A DNA stretch of 64,000 nucleotides from CAZYQW01 sp964649825 (GCA_964649825.1 CAZYQW010000108.1:62001-126000), one strand, 5' to 3'. Positions 34,863-43,707 are shown, numbered from the stretch's first letter. The notes: generated by a model from the sequence alone, not told the origin. Numbers and translations: made by a program.

Positions 34863-37099
34863 ACTCGGACTCGGCGCGCCCTGACGAGTTGTTCCGGGAG
34901 CGGGAACGACGGCTGCACGCCGCCACGGATCGGATGTTCGCGCTGTTGATGGGCGCGCAGTGGCTGTTCGGCATCGTTTGCGCCGTGCTCGTGTCACCGC
35001 TGACTTGGGCCGGCCCCAAGTCCTCGATGCATGTGCACGTGTACGTGGCGGTTCTGCTCGGCGGCGCGCTGGCTTCGCTGCCGATCTGGTTGGCCCTCCG
35101 GCGGCCGGGCGCGTTCGCGACCCGCCAAGTCATCACGATCACGCAGATGCTGTTCTCGGCCCTCCTCATCCACCTCACCGGCGGTCGGATCGAGACCCAC
35201 TTCCACGTGTTCGGGTCGCTGGCGTTCCTGGCCTTCTACCGTGACATCCGGGTCCTCATCACGGCGACCGCGGTGATCGCGGTCGACCACGCGCTGCGGG
35301 GCGCCTTCTGGCCGCAGTCCGTGTTCGGCATCGTCGCGCCGGCACCGTGGCGATGGATCGAGCACGCGGCGTGGGTCCTCTTCGAGGACGTCTTCCTCAC
35401 CTACTCCTGCATCCGCGGCACGGCGGAGATGCGCGAGGTCACCGCGCGTCAGGCCGCGTTGGAGCAAACGAACGAGCGGGTCGAGTCGGAAGTCCGCTCG
35501 CGAACGGCGGAGCTCGCGGACGCACGGGACGCCGCGCTCGAGGCGGCGCAGCTCAAGTCGGAGTTCGTGGCGAACATGAGCCACGAGATCCGAACTCCGA
35601 TGAACGGCGTGCTCGGGTTCGTCCGTTTGCTTCGAGAGACCGGCCTCACGCACGAGCAGGCGCAGTTCGTGCAGACGATCAAGGAGAGCGGCGAGACCCT
35701 GCTCACGATCCTGAACGACATCCTCGACTTCTCGAAGATCGATGCGGGGCGCCTCGACCTCGAGTCGGTCGAGTTCGATCCCGCGCGCGTGCTCGACGGC
35801 GTGGGGAGGCTGCTCGCCGCTCAAGCAGCCGCGAAGAGGCTCGAGCTCGTTTGCGCGGCGCCGGACCTCGAAGGGCTCCGCCTCACCGGCGACGCGACGC
35901 GCCTGCGGCAGATCCTCCTCAACCTGGCCGGCAACGCGGTCAAGTTCACGGAGCGTGGAGAGGTCGACGTGCGCGCTCGCGTCCTGAGCGAGCGACCGAA
36001 CGGAGTCGTGGACGTCGAGTTCAGCGTGCGGGACACGGGCATCGGAATCCCGGAGGATCGACGGTCGCACCTGTTCGATCCGTTCCGCCAGGCGGATGGA
36101 TCGATCACCCGGCGCCACGGGGGAACGGGGCTCGGACTCACGATCAGCCGACGGCTCGCCGAGCTGATGGGCGGATCCGTCGAGTTCGAAAGCACGGTCG
36201 GTTCGGGAACCACGTTCGCGTTGCGTGTTCCCTTCGGCGGACGTCGGGTGGACGCCGTCCGTACGGATCGCTTCCAGGGCCGCCGCTACCTCGTCGTGGA
36301 CGACAATGCCGCGAGCCGCCACGCCACGAACGACATCCTCACGCGAAGGGGAGCGGTCGTCGTCTGCGTGGAAGACGGCGCGGACGCGCTCGGCGTGCTC
36401 GACGATTCGGGGAAACGAGCCGTGCGTTTCGACGCGGCGTTGATCGACTCGGAGATGCCGGGGGTCGACGGCGATCGGCTGGCCGAGCGGATCCGCGGCA
36501 TGCCGGAGCATCGAGGCATGCGGCTCCTGCGCCTCACGACGGTGCAGGGGGCAACGGTCGAACCCGAATGCGCGACGTTCGACGCCACGCTGCTCAAGCC
36601 GATCCGGACGGCCGACCTGGTGGAGGAGCTGGAGGCGTGGCTCGCGCCGTCGAAGCAAGAGGGCGCGGCCCGAGTCTCCCCGGCAGAGGCGCCGGAATCG
36701 ATCGCGGATCGACCGCTTCGGATCCTGCTCGCGGAGGACAACCTCGTCAACCAACGGTTGGCCGTGGTCCTCCTGAAGCGACGCGGTCACTCCGTCGACG
36801 TGGCGACGGATGGTCTCCAGGCGGTTCGCGCCTACGCCGAGAACTCCTACGACGTGATCCTGATGGACGTGCAGATGCCCTTGATGGATGGGCTCGAGGC
36901 GACGCGTGAGATCCGTCGCTCGGAGCCGCCGGGGACGCGCATCCCCGTCGTGGCGATGACGGCGCACGCCATGGCGGATCATCGAGAGCAGTGTCGGTCG
37001 GCCGGAATGGACGACTACGTCAGCAAGCCGATCGACGAGCGAGAGCTGGATCGAGCGCTGGCTGGAGTGCCTCGGGTGGCGCGGTCCGTCACCTCGTGA
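34859..37099 (+). CDS. Hybrid sensor histidine kinase with two receiver domains
   Basis: A 746-residue kinase. Residues ~25-190 hold about five or six membrane helices with HLTGGRIETHFHVFG between them. A coiled linker leads to HisKA (FVANMSHEIRTPMNG, phospho-acceptor H242), HATPase_c (NLAGNAVKFTERG, DTGIGIPEDRRSHLFDPFRQAD, GGTGLGLTISRRLAELMGG) and two receivers. Receiver 1 has VVDDN...LIDSEMPG...LLKP; receiver 2 has LLAEDN...LMDVQMP...KP and a clear phospho-acceptor Asp. No output domain is present, so signal must leave through phosphotransfer to a partner outside the window. It is co-translated with the thiol protein. The His-rich membrane loop could sense a small molecule or metal. Confidence 0.92.
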   Translation: MNSDSARPDELFRERERRLHAATDRMFALLMGAQWLFGIVCAVLVSPLTWAGPKSSMHVHVYVAVLLGGALASLPIWLALRRPGAFATRQVITITQMLFSALLIHLTGGRIETHFHVFGSLAFLAFYRDIRVLITATAVIAVDHALRGAFWPQSVFGIVAPAPWRWIEHAAWVLFEDVFLTYSCIRGTAEMREVTARQAALEQTNERVESEVRSRTAELADARDAALEAAQLKSEFVANMSHEIRTPMNGVLGFVRLLRETGLTHEQAQFVQTIKESGETLLTILNDILDFSKIDAGRLDLESVEFDPARVLDGVGRLLAAQAAAKRLELVCAAPDLEGLRLTGDATRLRQILLNLAGNAVKFTERGEVDVRARVLSERPNGVVDVEFSVRDTGIGIPEDRRSHLFDPFRQADGSITRRHGGTGLGLTISRRLAELMGGSVEFESTVGSGTTFALRVPFGGRRVDAVRTDRFQGRRYLVVDDNAASRHATNDILTRRGAVVVCVEDGADALGVLDDSGKRAVRFDAALIDSEMPGVDGDRLAERIRGMPEHRGMRLLRLTTVQGATVEPECATFDATLLKPIRTADLVEELEAWLAPSKQEGAARVSPAEAPESIADRPLRILLAEDNLVNQRLAVVLLKRRGHSVDVATDGLQAVRAYAENSYDVILMDVQMPLMDGLEATREIRRSEPPGTRIPVVAMTAHAMADHREQCRSAGMDDYVSKPIDERELDRALAGVPRVARSVTS

Positions 37100-37229
37100 A
37101 TGGTCCGATTCGGCGCGCTCCGGCCGCCCTCTGTCCTCCCTGCCGTCTCTTCCCGACCGGGGAATCCCTGCGTACGCTGGTCCGCACTCGGCCGCGCCGT
37201 CGTGCGGCGGGATCACCTCGGAGACAACG

Positions 37230-37826
37230 ATGAAAACGAAGATCTGGATCCTCAGCTTCGCCGTCCTCGCGCTCGGTTTCGCGGCCGGCCGCCTCGCCTC
37301 GCAGGAGGGGATGGATCCGCAGGAGCTGATGCGCAAGATGATGGAAGCCGGTCAACCCGGTCCGGAGCACGATTTCCTCGAGACGATGGAGGGCGACTGG
37401 GAGCAGACGGTCACGCTGTGGCAGCAGCCCGGAGCCACGCCCATGAAGTCGAAAGGAACGGCGACGAGCGAGATGGTGCTCGACGGACGGTTCCTGCACT
37501 CGACCGGCGAGTGCTCCATGATGGGCGTGAACGCCGAGCGCATCGAGTACCTCGGCTTCGACCGGCGTCACGACGAGTTCTTCTCGTACGCGATGGACAC
37601 GCTGGGCACCTACGCGGTGACGGCGCGCGGCACGCGCGACGAGTCGGGCAAGATCGTGATGAACGGCGAGGACAAGGACTTCATCGGCATGCAGAAGTAC
37701 CGGATCGAGATCGACGTGAAGAGCGAGGACGAGTTCGTCTACTCGATCATCTTCACCGAGCTCGGTCCGATGAAGTACGCCGACGGCTTCAAGATGGTCG
37801 AGGTCGTCTCGAAGCGGAAGTCGTAA
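37230..37826 (+). CDS. Secreted DUF1579-family protein
   Basis: A 198-residue protein with an N-terminal signal/anchor (IWILSFAVLALGFAAGRLAS) and the DUF1579 core: EHDFLETMEGDWEQTVTLW, then GRFLHSTGECSMMG and GFDRRHDEFFSYAMDTLGTYAVTARG. DUF1579 proteins are small beta-barrel-like proteins of unknown function and are common in planctomycetes. ATG at 37230 has GGAG about 8 bases upstream. It has its own promoter region after the kinase gene and converges on the tethered sigma factor gene. Confidence 0.82.
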   Translation: MKTKIWILSFAVLALGFAAGRLASQEGMDPQELMRKMMEAGQPGPEHDFLETMEGDWEQTVTLWQQPGATPMKSKGTATSEMVLDGRFLHSTGECSMMGVNAERIEYLGFDRRHDEFFSYAMDTLGTYAVTARGTRDESGKIVMNGEDKDFIGMQKYRIEIDVKSEDEFVYSIIFTELGPMKYADGFKMVEVVSKRKS

Positions 37827-37853
37827 TCGGGTCTCCGGGCACGGAGAGCGGCG

Positions 37854-40256
37854 TCATCGCGACCGGTCGAACCGGACGCGGACGCCGCGCGTCGTTTCGC
37901 CCGGCGAGAGCGCGATCGCCCCGGTGCGGACCGGCAAGTATGCGGGATGGAGCGCGACCACCCGCAACGGCAGATCGGCGGGGAGACCATCGATTCGGAA
38001 GCACCCGTCGGCGTCGCTGGTGGCGTTGCGGAAGTAGAGGAACCCGGCGCCGCGGGTCTTTCGGACCTCGGCGTCGTACCCGCGCACGAGGCGGTCCGAG
38101 TGCTCGCCGATGCCGCCCACGAAGACGCGGGCGTCCGCGACCGGCGCGCCGGCGGCGTCGGTCAGGATCCCCTCGATCGTCGCCGCGGGCGGGACGCGAA
38201 GGACGACGTCGCGGACGATCTCGGCCGGCCCGAGCTCGAACGGGCCGGCGAACGCGGTGCCGAAGTTCGGCGCCTGGTAGCGGACCACGTAGGTCCCCGG
38301 CGCGAGGTCCGACCGGTGGAACTCGGCAGTCGGCGGAGGCTCGTCTCCGAAGCTCGCGATCTGTCGCGAGTGGGGAAAGAGCGAGCTCGGGAGGAAGTCG
38401 TTCCAGAGCTGCTCGCGCGTCATCGCGGCAGGCACCTCGAGCGTCTCGAGCTCGGGCCATGCGACGACGAACGGTGCGCCGGTGGTCGCGTGGTAGGCGC
38501 GGCCGTGGATCTCGGCGCGATGGGTTCCGCCCGCGCTCGCGTCGTCGAACGGCTTCAGCGTCACCCGAAGGTCGGTCGAGCCGGCCGCGACGCCGGAGAG
38601 CGTGACTCCGGCCGCGTCCTGCGCTCGCACGCGCAGCGTGTAGTCCCCGGCGGCGAGGTCATGGAAACGGAAGGAGCCGTCCGGTTCGACGTGGGCGTGG
38701 AGGAACGCGTCGGTCGGATCGACGATCGCGCCGTCGTCGGGCGACGCGGTCACCGCGAGGTCGACGGGCGGCCCGTCGTCGAGCCGGAGCACGACGCCGG
38801 CGATCTCGCGCCGGCGCTCGAGCGTGATCGTCGACTCCTGCGTGCCGGCGTGCACCGCGACCCGCTCGTGCCGCGTGGCGCGGCCGCGCCCAATCGCGCG
38901 GAGGTCGACGCGTTTCTCGCCGAGCCAGGTCCCGCGGACGCGGGTGCGACCGTTCGCGTCCGTCGCTCCGCTTGCCTCGAAGAGCGCGAACGATCGCCCG
39001 TGGAGCGGCACGCGATGCACGGCGACCGTGACGTCGGGTATCGGCCGGCCGAGCTCGTCGACGACGAGCAGCTCGAGGTGATAGTCGCCGAGGACCTCGG
39101 TGACGTGCGTGTCGACCTGGAGCGCGAGCTCGCCGGCGGGAACGCCGGGAAGGACGAAGATCGACGGGACCGTGTGCACGTGTCCATCCTGGTAGCGGAG
39201 GCGCAGCTCGAACGTCTCGCCGTCCGCGGACGCGGGCGCCGCGCAATCGAACCGTCCGTCGGCCGCCGTCGTCGTCGTGCCCGTGGAGCGCGGCACCTTC
39301 CCGACGTGGACGGCCGAACGCGCCTCCACGACCAGTCCCTGGAACGGCCGGCCGAGGTCATCCCGAACGACGCCGCGGATCGACCCCTCGAGCGCGTTCG
39401 TCGTCGCGTCCCGATCGTCCTCCTCGGCCGTCCTCGAGGAGTCGGACGCCGCGTCGGTCGCGGCGCGAAGGGGCACCGGCCGGGGCGGCGGGTCGCCGGC
39501 CGCGCGGCTGGAGTCGCCGAGGGCCGTCGTGAGCCGCGCTTCCGACGGCTCGGCGGCGCCGCGGCTCGCCGCGTCCCGGGACTGGAGCACGAGCACGGCG
39601 CCGAGGGCGGAGACGAGGATCAGGGCCGACGCGGCCGACGGAAGCGCGATCTTCGTCGCGGTCGCGAGACCGAGCAGGTTCGTCTTCAGCGCGGGCGGAA
39701 CGCGCAACGCGTCGGTCGCGCCGAGTTCGTCCTCGACGTCGGCGAGCACGACCGCGTGCCCCGCGCGGGCGAGCCCGGCACGCAGTCGTTCGAGACCGCG
39801 ACGCACGCGGTCGTACGCGGTCGGCTTCGAGCACTCGAGGAGGTCGCTCATCTCGTCGTAGCTGAGCCCCGACGCGAAGCGCAGCCCGATCGCGGCGCGG
39901 AGGTCGTCGGGCAGCCGGTCGATGAGGTCGAACAGCGCGGCGCGGCGCTCGCGCTCCTCCATCGGTCCGTCGGCGAGGGTCGGTTGCAGCTCGTTCACGG
40001 CGCTTCTCCTCTCTCGTTGGGAGCGATTCCGCGCGGTGCGGAGGTGGGTGAGGGCGACGCGCGAGGCGAGGTAGCGCAGGACCCGGCCGGGGTCGTCGGC
40101 GCGCGCGAAGCGGGCGCGGTCCTCGAGGACGCGCACGAACACCTGCTGCGTCACGTCGAGCGCGTCCTGTTCGTGACCGACGATCCGTCGCGCGGTCCGG
40201 TAGACCGCGGCGTGGTGGTTCCGTACAAGGTCCTCGAACGTTCGCCGACCGCTCAT
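37854..40256 (-). CDS. Membrane-tethered ECF sigma factor with extracytoplasmic carboxypeptidase-regulatory-like domains
   Basis: An 800-residue fusion. Residues 6-75 are sigma-70 region 2 (FEDLVRNHHAAVYRTARRIV, DALDVTQQVFVRVLED), and 105-165 are region 4 (LFDLIDRLPDDLRAAIGLRF, GLSYDEMSDLLECSKPTAYDRVRRGLERL). A hydrophobic helix follows at ~205-226 (PSAASALILVSALGAVLVLQ), then a low-complexity stalk, then ~520 residues of beta-sandwich units such as IRGVVRDDLGRPFQGLVVE and IEGILTDAAGAPVADARVFV. The sigma part would sit in the cytoplasm and the repeats outside, so one polypeptide could sense and respond, perhaps after proteolysis. ATG at 40256 gives the standard MSGRRTFEDLV start; GTG at 40280 is an alternative. 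Confidence 0.88.
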   Translation of the reverse strand: MSGRRTFEDLVRNHHAAVYRTARRIVGHEQDALDVTQQVFVRVLEDRARFARADDPGRVLRYLASRVALTHLRTARNRSQRERRSAVNELQPTLADGPMEERERRAALFDLIDRLPDDLRAAIGLRFASGLSYDEMSDLLECSKPTAYDRVRRGLERLRAGLARAGHAVVLADVEDELGATDALRVPPALKTNLLGLATATKIALPSAASALILVSALGAVLVLQSRDAASRGAAEPSEARLTTALGDSSRAAGDPPPRPVPLRAATDAASDSSRTAEEDDRDATTNALEGSIRGVVRDDLGRPFQGLVVEARSAVHVGKVPRSTGTTTTAADGRFDCAAPASADGETFELRLRYQDGHVHTVPSIFVLPGVPAGELALQVDTHVTEVLGDYHLELLVVDELGRPIPDVTVAVHRVPLHGRSFALFEASGATDANGRTRVRGTWLGEKRVDLRAIGRGRATRHERVAVHAGTQESTITLERRREIAGVVLRLDDGPPVDLAVTASPDDGAIVDPTDAFLHAHVEPDGSFRFHDLAAGDYTLRVRAQDAAGVTLSGVAAGSTDLRVTLKPFDDASAGGTHRAEIHGRAYHATTGAPFVVAWPELETLEVPAAMTREQLWNDFLPSSLFPHSRQIASFGDEPPPTAEFHRSDLAPGTYVVRYQAPNFGTAFAGPFELGPAEIVRDVVLRVPPAATIEGILTDAAGAPVADARVFVGGIGEHSDRLVRGYDAEVRKTRGAGFLYFRNATSDADGCFRIDGLPADLPLRVVALHPAYLPVRTGAIALSPGETTRGVRVRFDRSR

Positions 40257-40423
40257 GGGCGTCGCCCTGCCATTGGACACGTCGATCGCAGAGAAGCAGT
40301 CGATCGGGTGACGTTCGGCATCTTCTCAAAGATTCTGGGGCGGCGCGTCGAAAAGAAAAGTCCGAGAACCCTGTCCCCGGGCGCGCCGTCCACCGATTCC
40401 GCAACAGAGACGGAGAACCGACC

Positions 40424-41440
40424 ATGAGCAAGAACGTCCATCGATTGCTGATCCTCGCGGTGCTGTTCGCGCTGCCGCTCGCCGCGGGCTGCGCCGTCGA
40501 GGGCGAGACCGTCGCCGTCGGAGTCTCGCAGGGCTCGCGCGACGCGTTCGCCGCGGCGTCGATCGCGGCCAAGGTGCCGCAGGACCGTTACCTCCGCATC
40601 ATCGGGACGAAGAAGTCGAAGACCGGGCAGGCGGCGATCGTCGCGCCGATCGACCTGTGGGGGCCGTTTCGTTGCGAGGTGAAGGGTGGCCTCTTCGACG
40701 TCGATCACACGACCCAGGCGAACGGCGCGATCTTCGGCATGGAGATCGACGGCCGCGGTCCGTTCCCGCCGACCGAGTTCTACGGCGTGAGCTCGCAGAT
40801 CACCGGCGGCGGACTGAACGTGTACGCGTACACGCACAACAGCACGTCATCGATCGGAAGCCACTTCTTCGCCGGCGCGACCGAGATCGAGCTCGCCATC
40901 GACTACGACGGGAGCACGTTCACGTTCCTCGCCCGCGAGCCCGGCGACCTGGCCTACCAGACGATCGCCACGTTCGGTCTGATGAACCAGATGACGCCGC
41001 TGAACCCCGCGATCGGCTGCTTCAACCTGGCGAAGAACGGCGTGATCGGGTTCGACGACTTCCGCATCGTGTCGAACGGAAGCGCTCCGATGGCGCTCGC
41101 GCCGAACGTCGACGCGGCGCGCCTGATCGGCGAGGCGACGACCGGCGCGGTCGAGGCGATGCATCGGCTGGATGGGGCCGACCCCGACTACGCGGGAGCG
41201 TCGACGGACCTTGCGGACGCGCAATCGAAGCTCGCCACCGCGTTGGCCGCCGTGTTGGCGCTGCCGGCGAGCAAGCCCCGAAAGAAGGCCAAGAACGACC
41301 TGAACGATGCCGCCGAGCGTCTGGAGGCCGCGATCTCGCTCGTGAGCGCCGAGAAGAAGGCAGGCAAGGCGATCTCGCACCTGAAGGTGGCCGTGGACCT
41401 CGAGTTCAGCGCGTCGATGCGCATCTACCCGATCGAGTGA
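40424..41440 (+). CDS. Lipoprotein of unknown function
   Basis: A 338-residue protein with a lipoprotein signal peptide (LLILAVLFALPLAAGC, lipobox LAAGC, Cys near residue 23). The middle resembles a jelly-roll/concanavalin-like beta domain (IDLWGPFRCEVKGGLFDVDH, IELAIDYDGSTFTFLAREPG, FDDFRIVSNGSAP). The last ~100 residues are helical and rich in Ala/Lys (KPRKKAKNDLNDAAERLEAAISLVSAEKKAGKAI), like a small coiled bundle. No family is recognised. It is divergent from the tethered sigma factor with a 167-base gap, so it is a plausible target of that regulator. Confidence 0.72.
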   Translation: MSKNVHRLLILAVLFALPLAAGCAVEGETVAVGVSQGSRDAFAAASIAAKVPQDRYLRIIGTKKSKTGQAAIVAPIDLWGPFRCEVKGGLFDVDHTTQANGAIFGMEIDGRGPFPPTEFYGVSSQITGGGLNVYAYTHNSTSSIGSHFFAGATEIELAIDYDGSTFTFLAREPGDLAYQTIATFGLMNQMTPLNPAIGCFNLAKNGVIGFDDFRIVSNGSAPMALAPNVDAARLIGEATTGAVEAMHRLDGADPDYAGASTDLADAQSKLATALAAVLALPASKPRKKAKNDLNDAAERLEAAISLVSAEKKAGKAISHLKVAVDLEFSASMRIYPIE

Positions 41441-41722
41441 ACCAGCCACCGCGGCCGCTTGTCCGGCCCGCCGGTCTCCGCCCGATCGAGCCGGCGAACG
41501 CGAACGCGACAGCGGCCGCGATCCCGCCGCAGCGGCCGCGCGAGGACGACGAATCTCGGCACGAGAACGTCGGACGAATGATGACGCGGCCGGGGAGGCT
41601 CGACTCCATCCATGCGGACTCGGCGACCTCGTTCGCCACCGACTCACGAATCGCCGTCACCCGACCCTTGCATCGCCCAAGAACCCGGTCTAGTATGCCC
41701 CGCTCACGAACGAACAACGTAT

Positions 41723-41798
41723 CGCGGGGTGGAGCAGCTGGCAGCTCGTCGGGCTCATAACCCGGAGGTCGCAGGTTCGAATCCTGCCCCCGCTACCA
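41723..41798 (+). tRNA. Initiator tRNA-fMet (CAT anticodon)
   Basis: A complete cloverleaf of 76 bases with an encoded CCA. The acceptor 5' strand CGCGGGG (41723-41729) pairs with CCCCGCT (41788-41794) except at the first pair, giving the C1/U72 mismatch that marks initiators. The anticodon stem has three consecutive G-C pairs (TCGGG/CCCGG) around the loop CTCATAA with anticodon CAT. The T-arm is GCAGG-TTCGAAT-CCTGC. All of these are initiator features. A terminator follows directly, and integrase remnants lie downstream. Confidence 0.97.
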
Positions 41799-41850
41799 AT
41801 CACTCGGGGCGGATCAGCCATTAGGCTTGTCCGCCCTGTTTGCTTTTCGG
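41786..41850 (+). repeat. att-like direct repeat, copy A (tRNA 3' end plus flank)
   Basis: GCCCCCGCTACCA (the tRNA 3' end, 41786-41798) and its downstream flank (GCCATTAGGCTTGTCCGCCC... to 41850) recur in diverged form at 43316-43383. The tRNA 3' end is the usual attachment site for tyrosine integrases, and a broken integrase lies immediately downstream. Confidence 0.6.
41806..41846 (+). terminator. Rho-independent terminator after tRNA-fMet
   Basis: The stem GGGCGGA (41807-41813) pairs with TCCGCCC (41830-41836). An inner stem AGCC/GGCT closes an ATTA loop, and the T-rich tail GTTTGCTTTT follows. It starts 8 bases after the CCA. A diverged copy of this same sequence occurs at 43339-43383. 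Confidence 0.8.
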
Positions 41851-41918
41851 CCTTCCAGCACCGCCGTGTGCTGAAAATGTGCTGAGCGAACGGGGCCGCC
41901 GGCCGGAAAGGCTGTCCG

Positions 41919-42550
41919 TGGTCTCCCTGTTCAAGAAGGGCGAGGTCTGGTGGATCTCGTTCCAGCACGGCGGCAAGTAGCGCCGCCGCTCGCTCGGCGC
42001 GAAGAACAAGAAGGTCGCCGAGGACCAGCGCACCGAGCTCGACCTCAAGCTCCGCCACGGCGAGTTCCGCGAGGCCGTCGCCCTGCCTGTCGAGTCCACG
42101 CTCCAGCGATTCGTGGCCTACCAGGACGCCCGCAAGACCAAGAAGAGCGCCGCCACCGACCGCGTGTACCTCAGCGCTTCTTCGCGGCCGTTCCCGCGAG
42201 CGACGTGTGCGACGTCAGCCAGGCGACGCTCGTGGACTACCTCACGAAGCGCGCGAACGAGGACCACCTCGCGCCGAAGACGCTGAACCGCATCCGCCAA
42301 GTCCTCGGGACTTTCTTCGAGTGGCTCCTGGACCAGGACCTGCTCGAGAAGAACCCCGTGCGCCGCGTGAAGTGCTTCCGCGGGACGCGCCCAAGATCAC
42401 GTACCTCACGCTTCCGCAGGCTGACGATCTACTCGCCGCGGTCCGGGATGACCTCATCACCTCATCCATCCGCTGGTCGCGACCGCGGTCTACGTGGGAC
42501 TCTGCCGGGCGGAGCTCTGCTGGCTCGCTGGGCCGACGTCGACCTGCCGA
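41919..42550 (+). pseudogene. Broken tyrosine-recombinase (phage-type integrase)
   Basis: Pieces of one integrase lie in successive frames. The N-terminal strand segment FKKGEVWWISFQHGGK is interrupted by TAG at 41978-41980, then RRRSLGAKNKKVAEDQRTEL continues. A frameshift near 42170 leads into the core-binding domain (QATLVDYLTKRANEDHLAPK, IRQVLGTFFEWLLDQDLLEK). A further shift near 42390 gives DAPKITYLTLPQADDLLAAV and, after another shift, AVYVGLCRAELCWLAWADVD, which holds the first catalytic Arg. The catalytic domain then ends, so box II with the His and Tyr residues is missing. It is a dead integrase next to its likely tRNA target. Confidence 0.82.
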
Positions 42551-42891
42551 CGTCATCGCGACTCAGCCCGACACCACACAACGACGCCTTTTTCGCGACG
42601 CCGCCAGACGCATCCACACGACCTTCGCCGTCCCCACACGCGCTCGCTTCGCCACCGAACGACACCTTGCCCGGCACCTTTGGCCTCTCTCGTAGGGGGA
42701 CCCGCACCCGCCCACTCGCCCTCGACCGCGAGGACGCCGAGCCCGACGCACAGCCCGCCGGGCACACCCACCAGCGCAGGTACGCGTCGGCCGCGCCGGC
42801 ACGTCCGGGGCTTCAGGGACTCGCGTGGCCGGTGATCGGCAACCATCACTACCGGACTACGCTCGATCGCCGAAGAGGTATCACAGCGCCC

Positions 42892-43254
42892 TTGATCAAG
42901 ATCCCCAACGGTGCGAAGAATCCAATTCGCTCCGTTTCCTTCGAGTCGGCGGCGAAAGAGGACGCGTACGACTTCTTTGTGCGACGTGGGAGGTTCTACG
43001 AAGGTCGAAAGTCGGGGTTCAAGTACTACTGCCAGGATGCGGGCGACGGGGACGCGGTTCTCTACCTGGTCGAGTCCTACCAGCACGGACATCTGGTCCA
43101 GGCGCTCTTCAGGCAGAAGCTTATCCATGCGAATCAGGATTCCTATCGCGAGATCACCGACAGGCAGGAAATCTCGCGCCTGAAGTACATCGTCGAACGT
43201 CTGAAGCGCCATGGAGGAATCCCGGGGGTCGGCGATCGCGAACGTAGTGAGTGA
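42892..43254 (+). CDS. Small orphan protein inside the integration scar
   Basis: A possible 120-residue protein from TTG 42892 (AGAGGT about 13 bases upstream). Its composition looks like real protein, with balanced charge and aromatic residues: NPIRSVSFESAAKEDAYDFF, KSGFKYYCQDAGDGDAVLYLV and QALFRQKLIHANQDSYREI. It is more AT-rich than its surroundings. It lies between the two att-like repeats and downstream of the broken integrase, so it could be surviving cargo of the lost element. I do not recognise it, and the true start may lie elsewhere or have been lost. Confidence 0.4.
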   Translation: MIKIPNGAKNPIRSVSFESAAKEDAYDFFVRRGRFYEGRKSGFKYYCQDAGDGDAVLYLVESYQHGHLVQALFRQKLIHANQDSYREITDRQEISRLKYIVERLKRHGGIPGVGDRERSE

Positions 43255-43315
43255 GGGCTACGCGACTCGCATCGTGAACCGCTCCAGCCGCGATCGCGCC
43301 GAATAGAGGTAGCGA

Positions 43316-43383
43316 GCCCCCGCCATCAAACACAACCCCGGGGGGCGAGCAGGCCATTGCGCTTGATCGCCCTGCTTGCGTTC
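43316..43383 (+). repeat. att-like direct repeat, copy B
   Basis: GCCCCCGCCATCA (43316-43328) matches 11 of 13 bases of the tRNA-fMet 3' end. The flank GGGGCG-AGCAGGCCATTGC and GCTTGATCGCCCTGCTTGCG matches the flank of copy A with scattered substitutions and similar spacing. The distance to copy A is 1530 bases, enclosing a broken integrase and one small ORF. A second integrase fragment follows copy B exactly as the first follows copy A. Confidence 0.6.
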
Positions 43384-43464
43384 TGCGGCTCAACCCGAGC
43401 ACTGTGCTCAGGGTGTGCTTGCGGAAACACGGTGACCTCCACGAAAGGCCACGAAAGGAGGTCC

Positions 43465-43590
43465 ATGCCCGCGACCATCTTACCGCCGCGGCTCGATCTG
43501 GTGGGCGCGCTACCGCGTCAACGGACACCAGGTCCGCTTCACCTTCGACACCGAGAACCGGAAGGTCGCACTCGACCGCCGGTGGAACCG
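43465..43590 (+). pseudogene. Second integrase N-terminal fragment
   Basis: AAGGAGG is followed by ATG at 43465 and MPATILPPR. After a one-base shift the frame reads RSIWWARYRVNGHQVRFTF, the N-terminal arm-binding strand pattern of tyrosine integrases (WWARYRVNG). It breaks off into IS21-type end repeats at 43598. Its position relative to att copy B mirrors that of the first integrase relative to copy A. Confidence 0.6.
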
Positions 43591-43597
43591 GCAAGTC

Positions 43598-43688
43598 AAA
43601 CCTGACCCAGTCGGCAATCGAAACCTGACCCACCTGCAACGGTCTCCGGCGGCGGTGCCGGGCGGGGCGGCAAACGAAAACTGACCGA
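43598..43688 (+). repeat. IS21-type terminal repeats
   Basis: AAACCTGACCCA occurs at 43598-43609 and 43621-43632, with a related AAAACTGACCGA at 43677-43688. Multiple short AAxCTGACC repeats are characteristic of the ends of IS21-family elements, and an istA-like fragment begins 20 bases later. Confidence 0.55.
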
Positions 43689-43707
43689 CCCCGGGCGCCC
43701 GATCCGG

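Noticed and set aside
41978..41980. In-frame TAG in the integrase as possible pyrrolysine or suppression
   Set aside because: Several frameshifts and loss of the catalytic domain follow, so the gene is simply dead.
41950..43254. A single 434-residue gene across the integrase scar
   Set aside because: The frame mixes out-of-frame integrase sequence with low-complexity Pro/Thr/Ser stretches; only the last ~120 residues look like protein, so it was split into a pseudogene and a small candidate gene.
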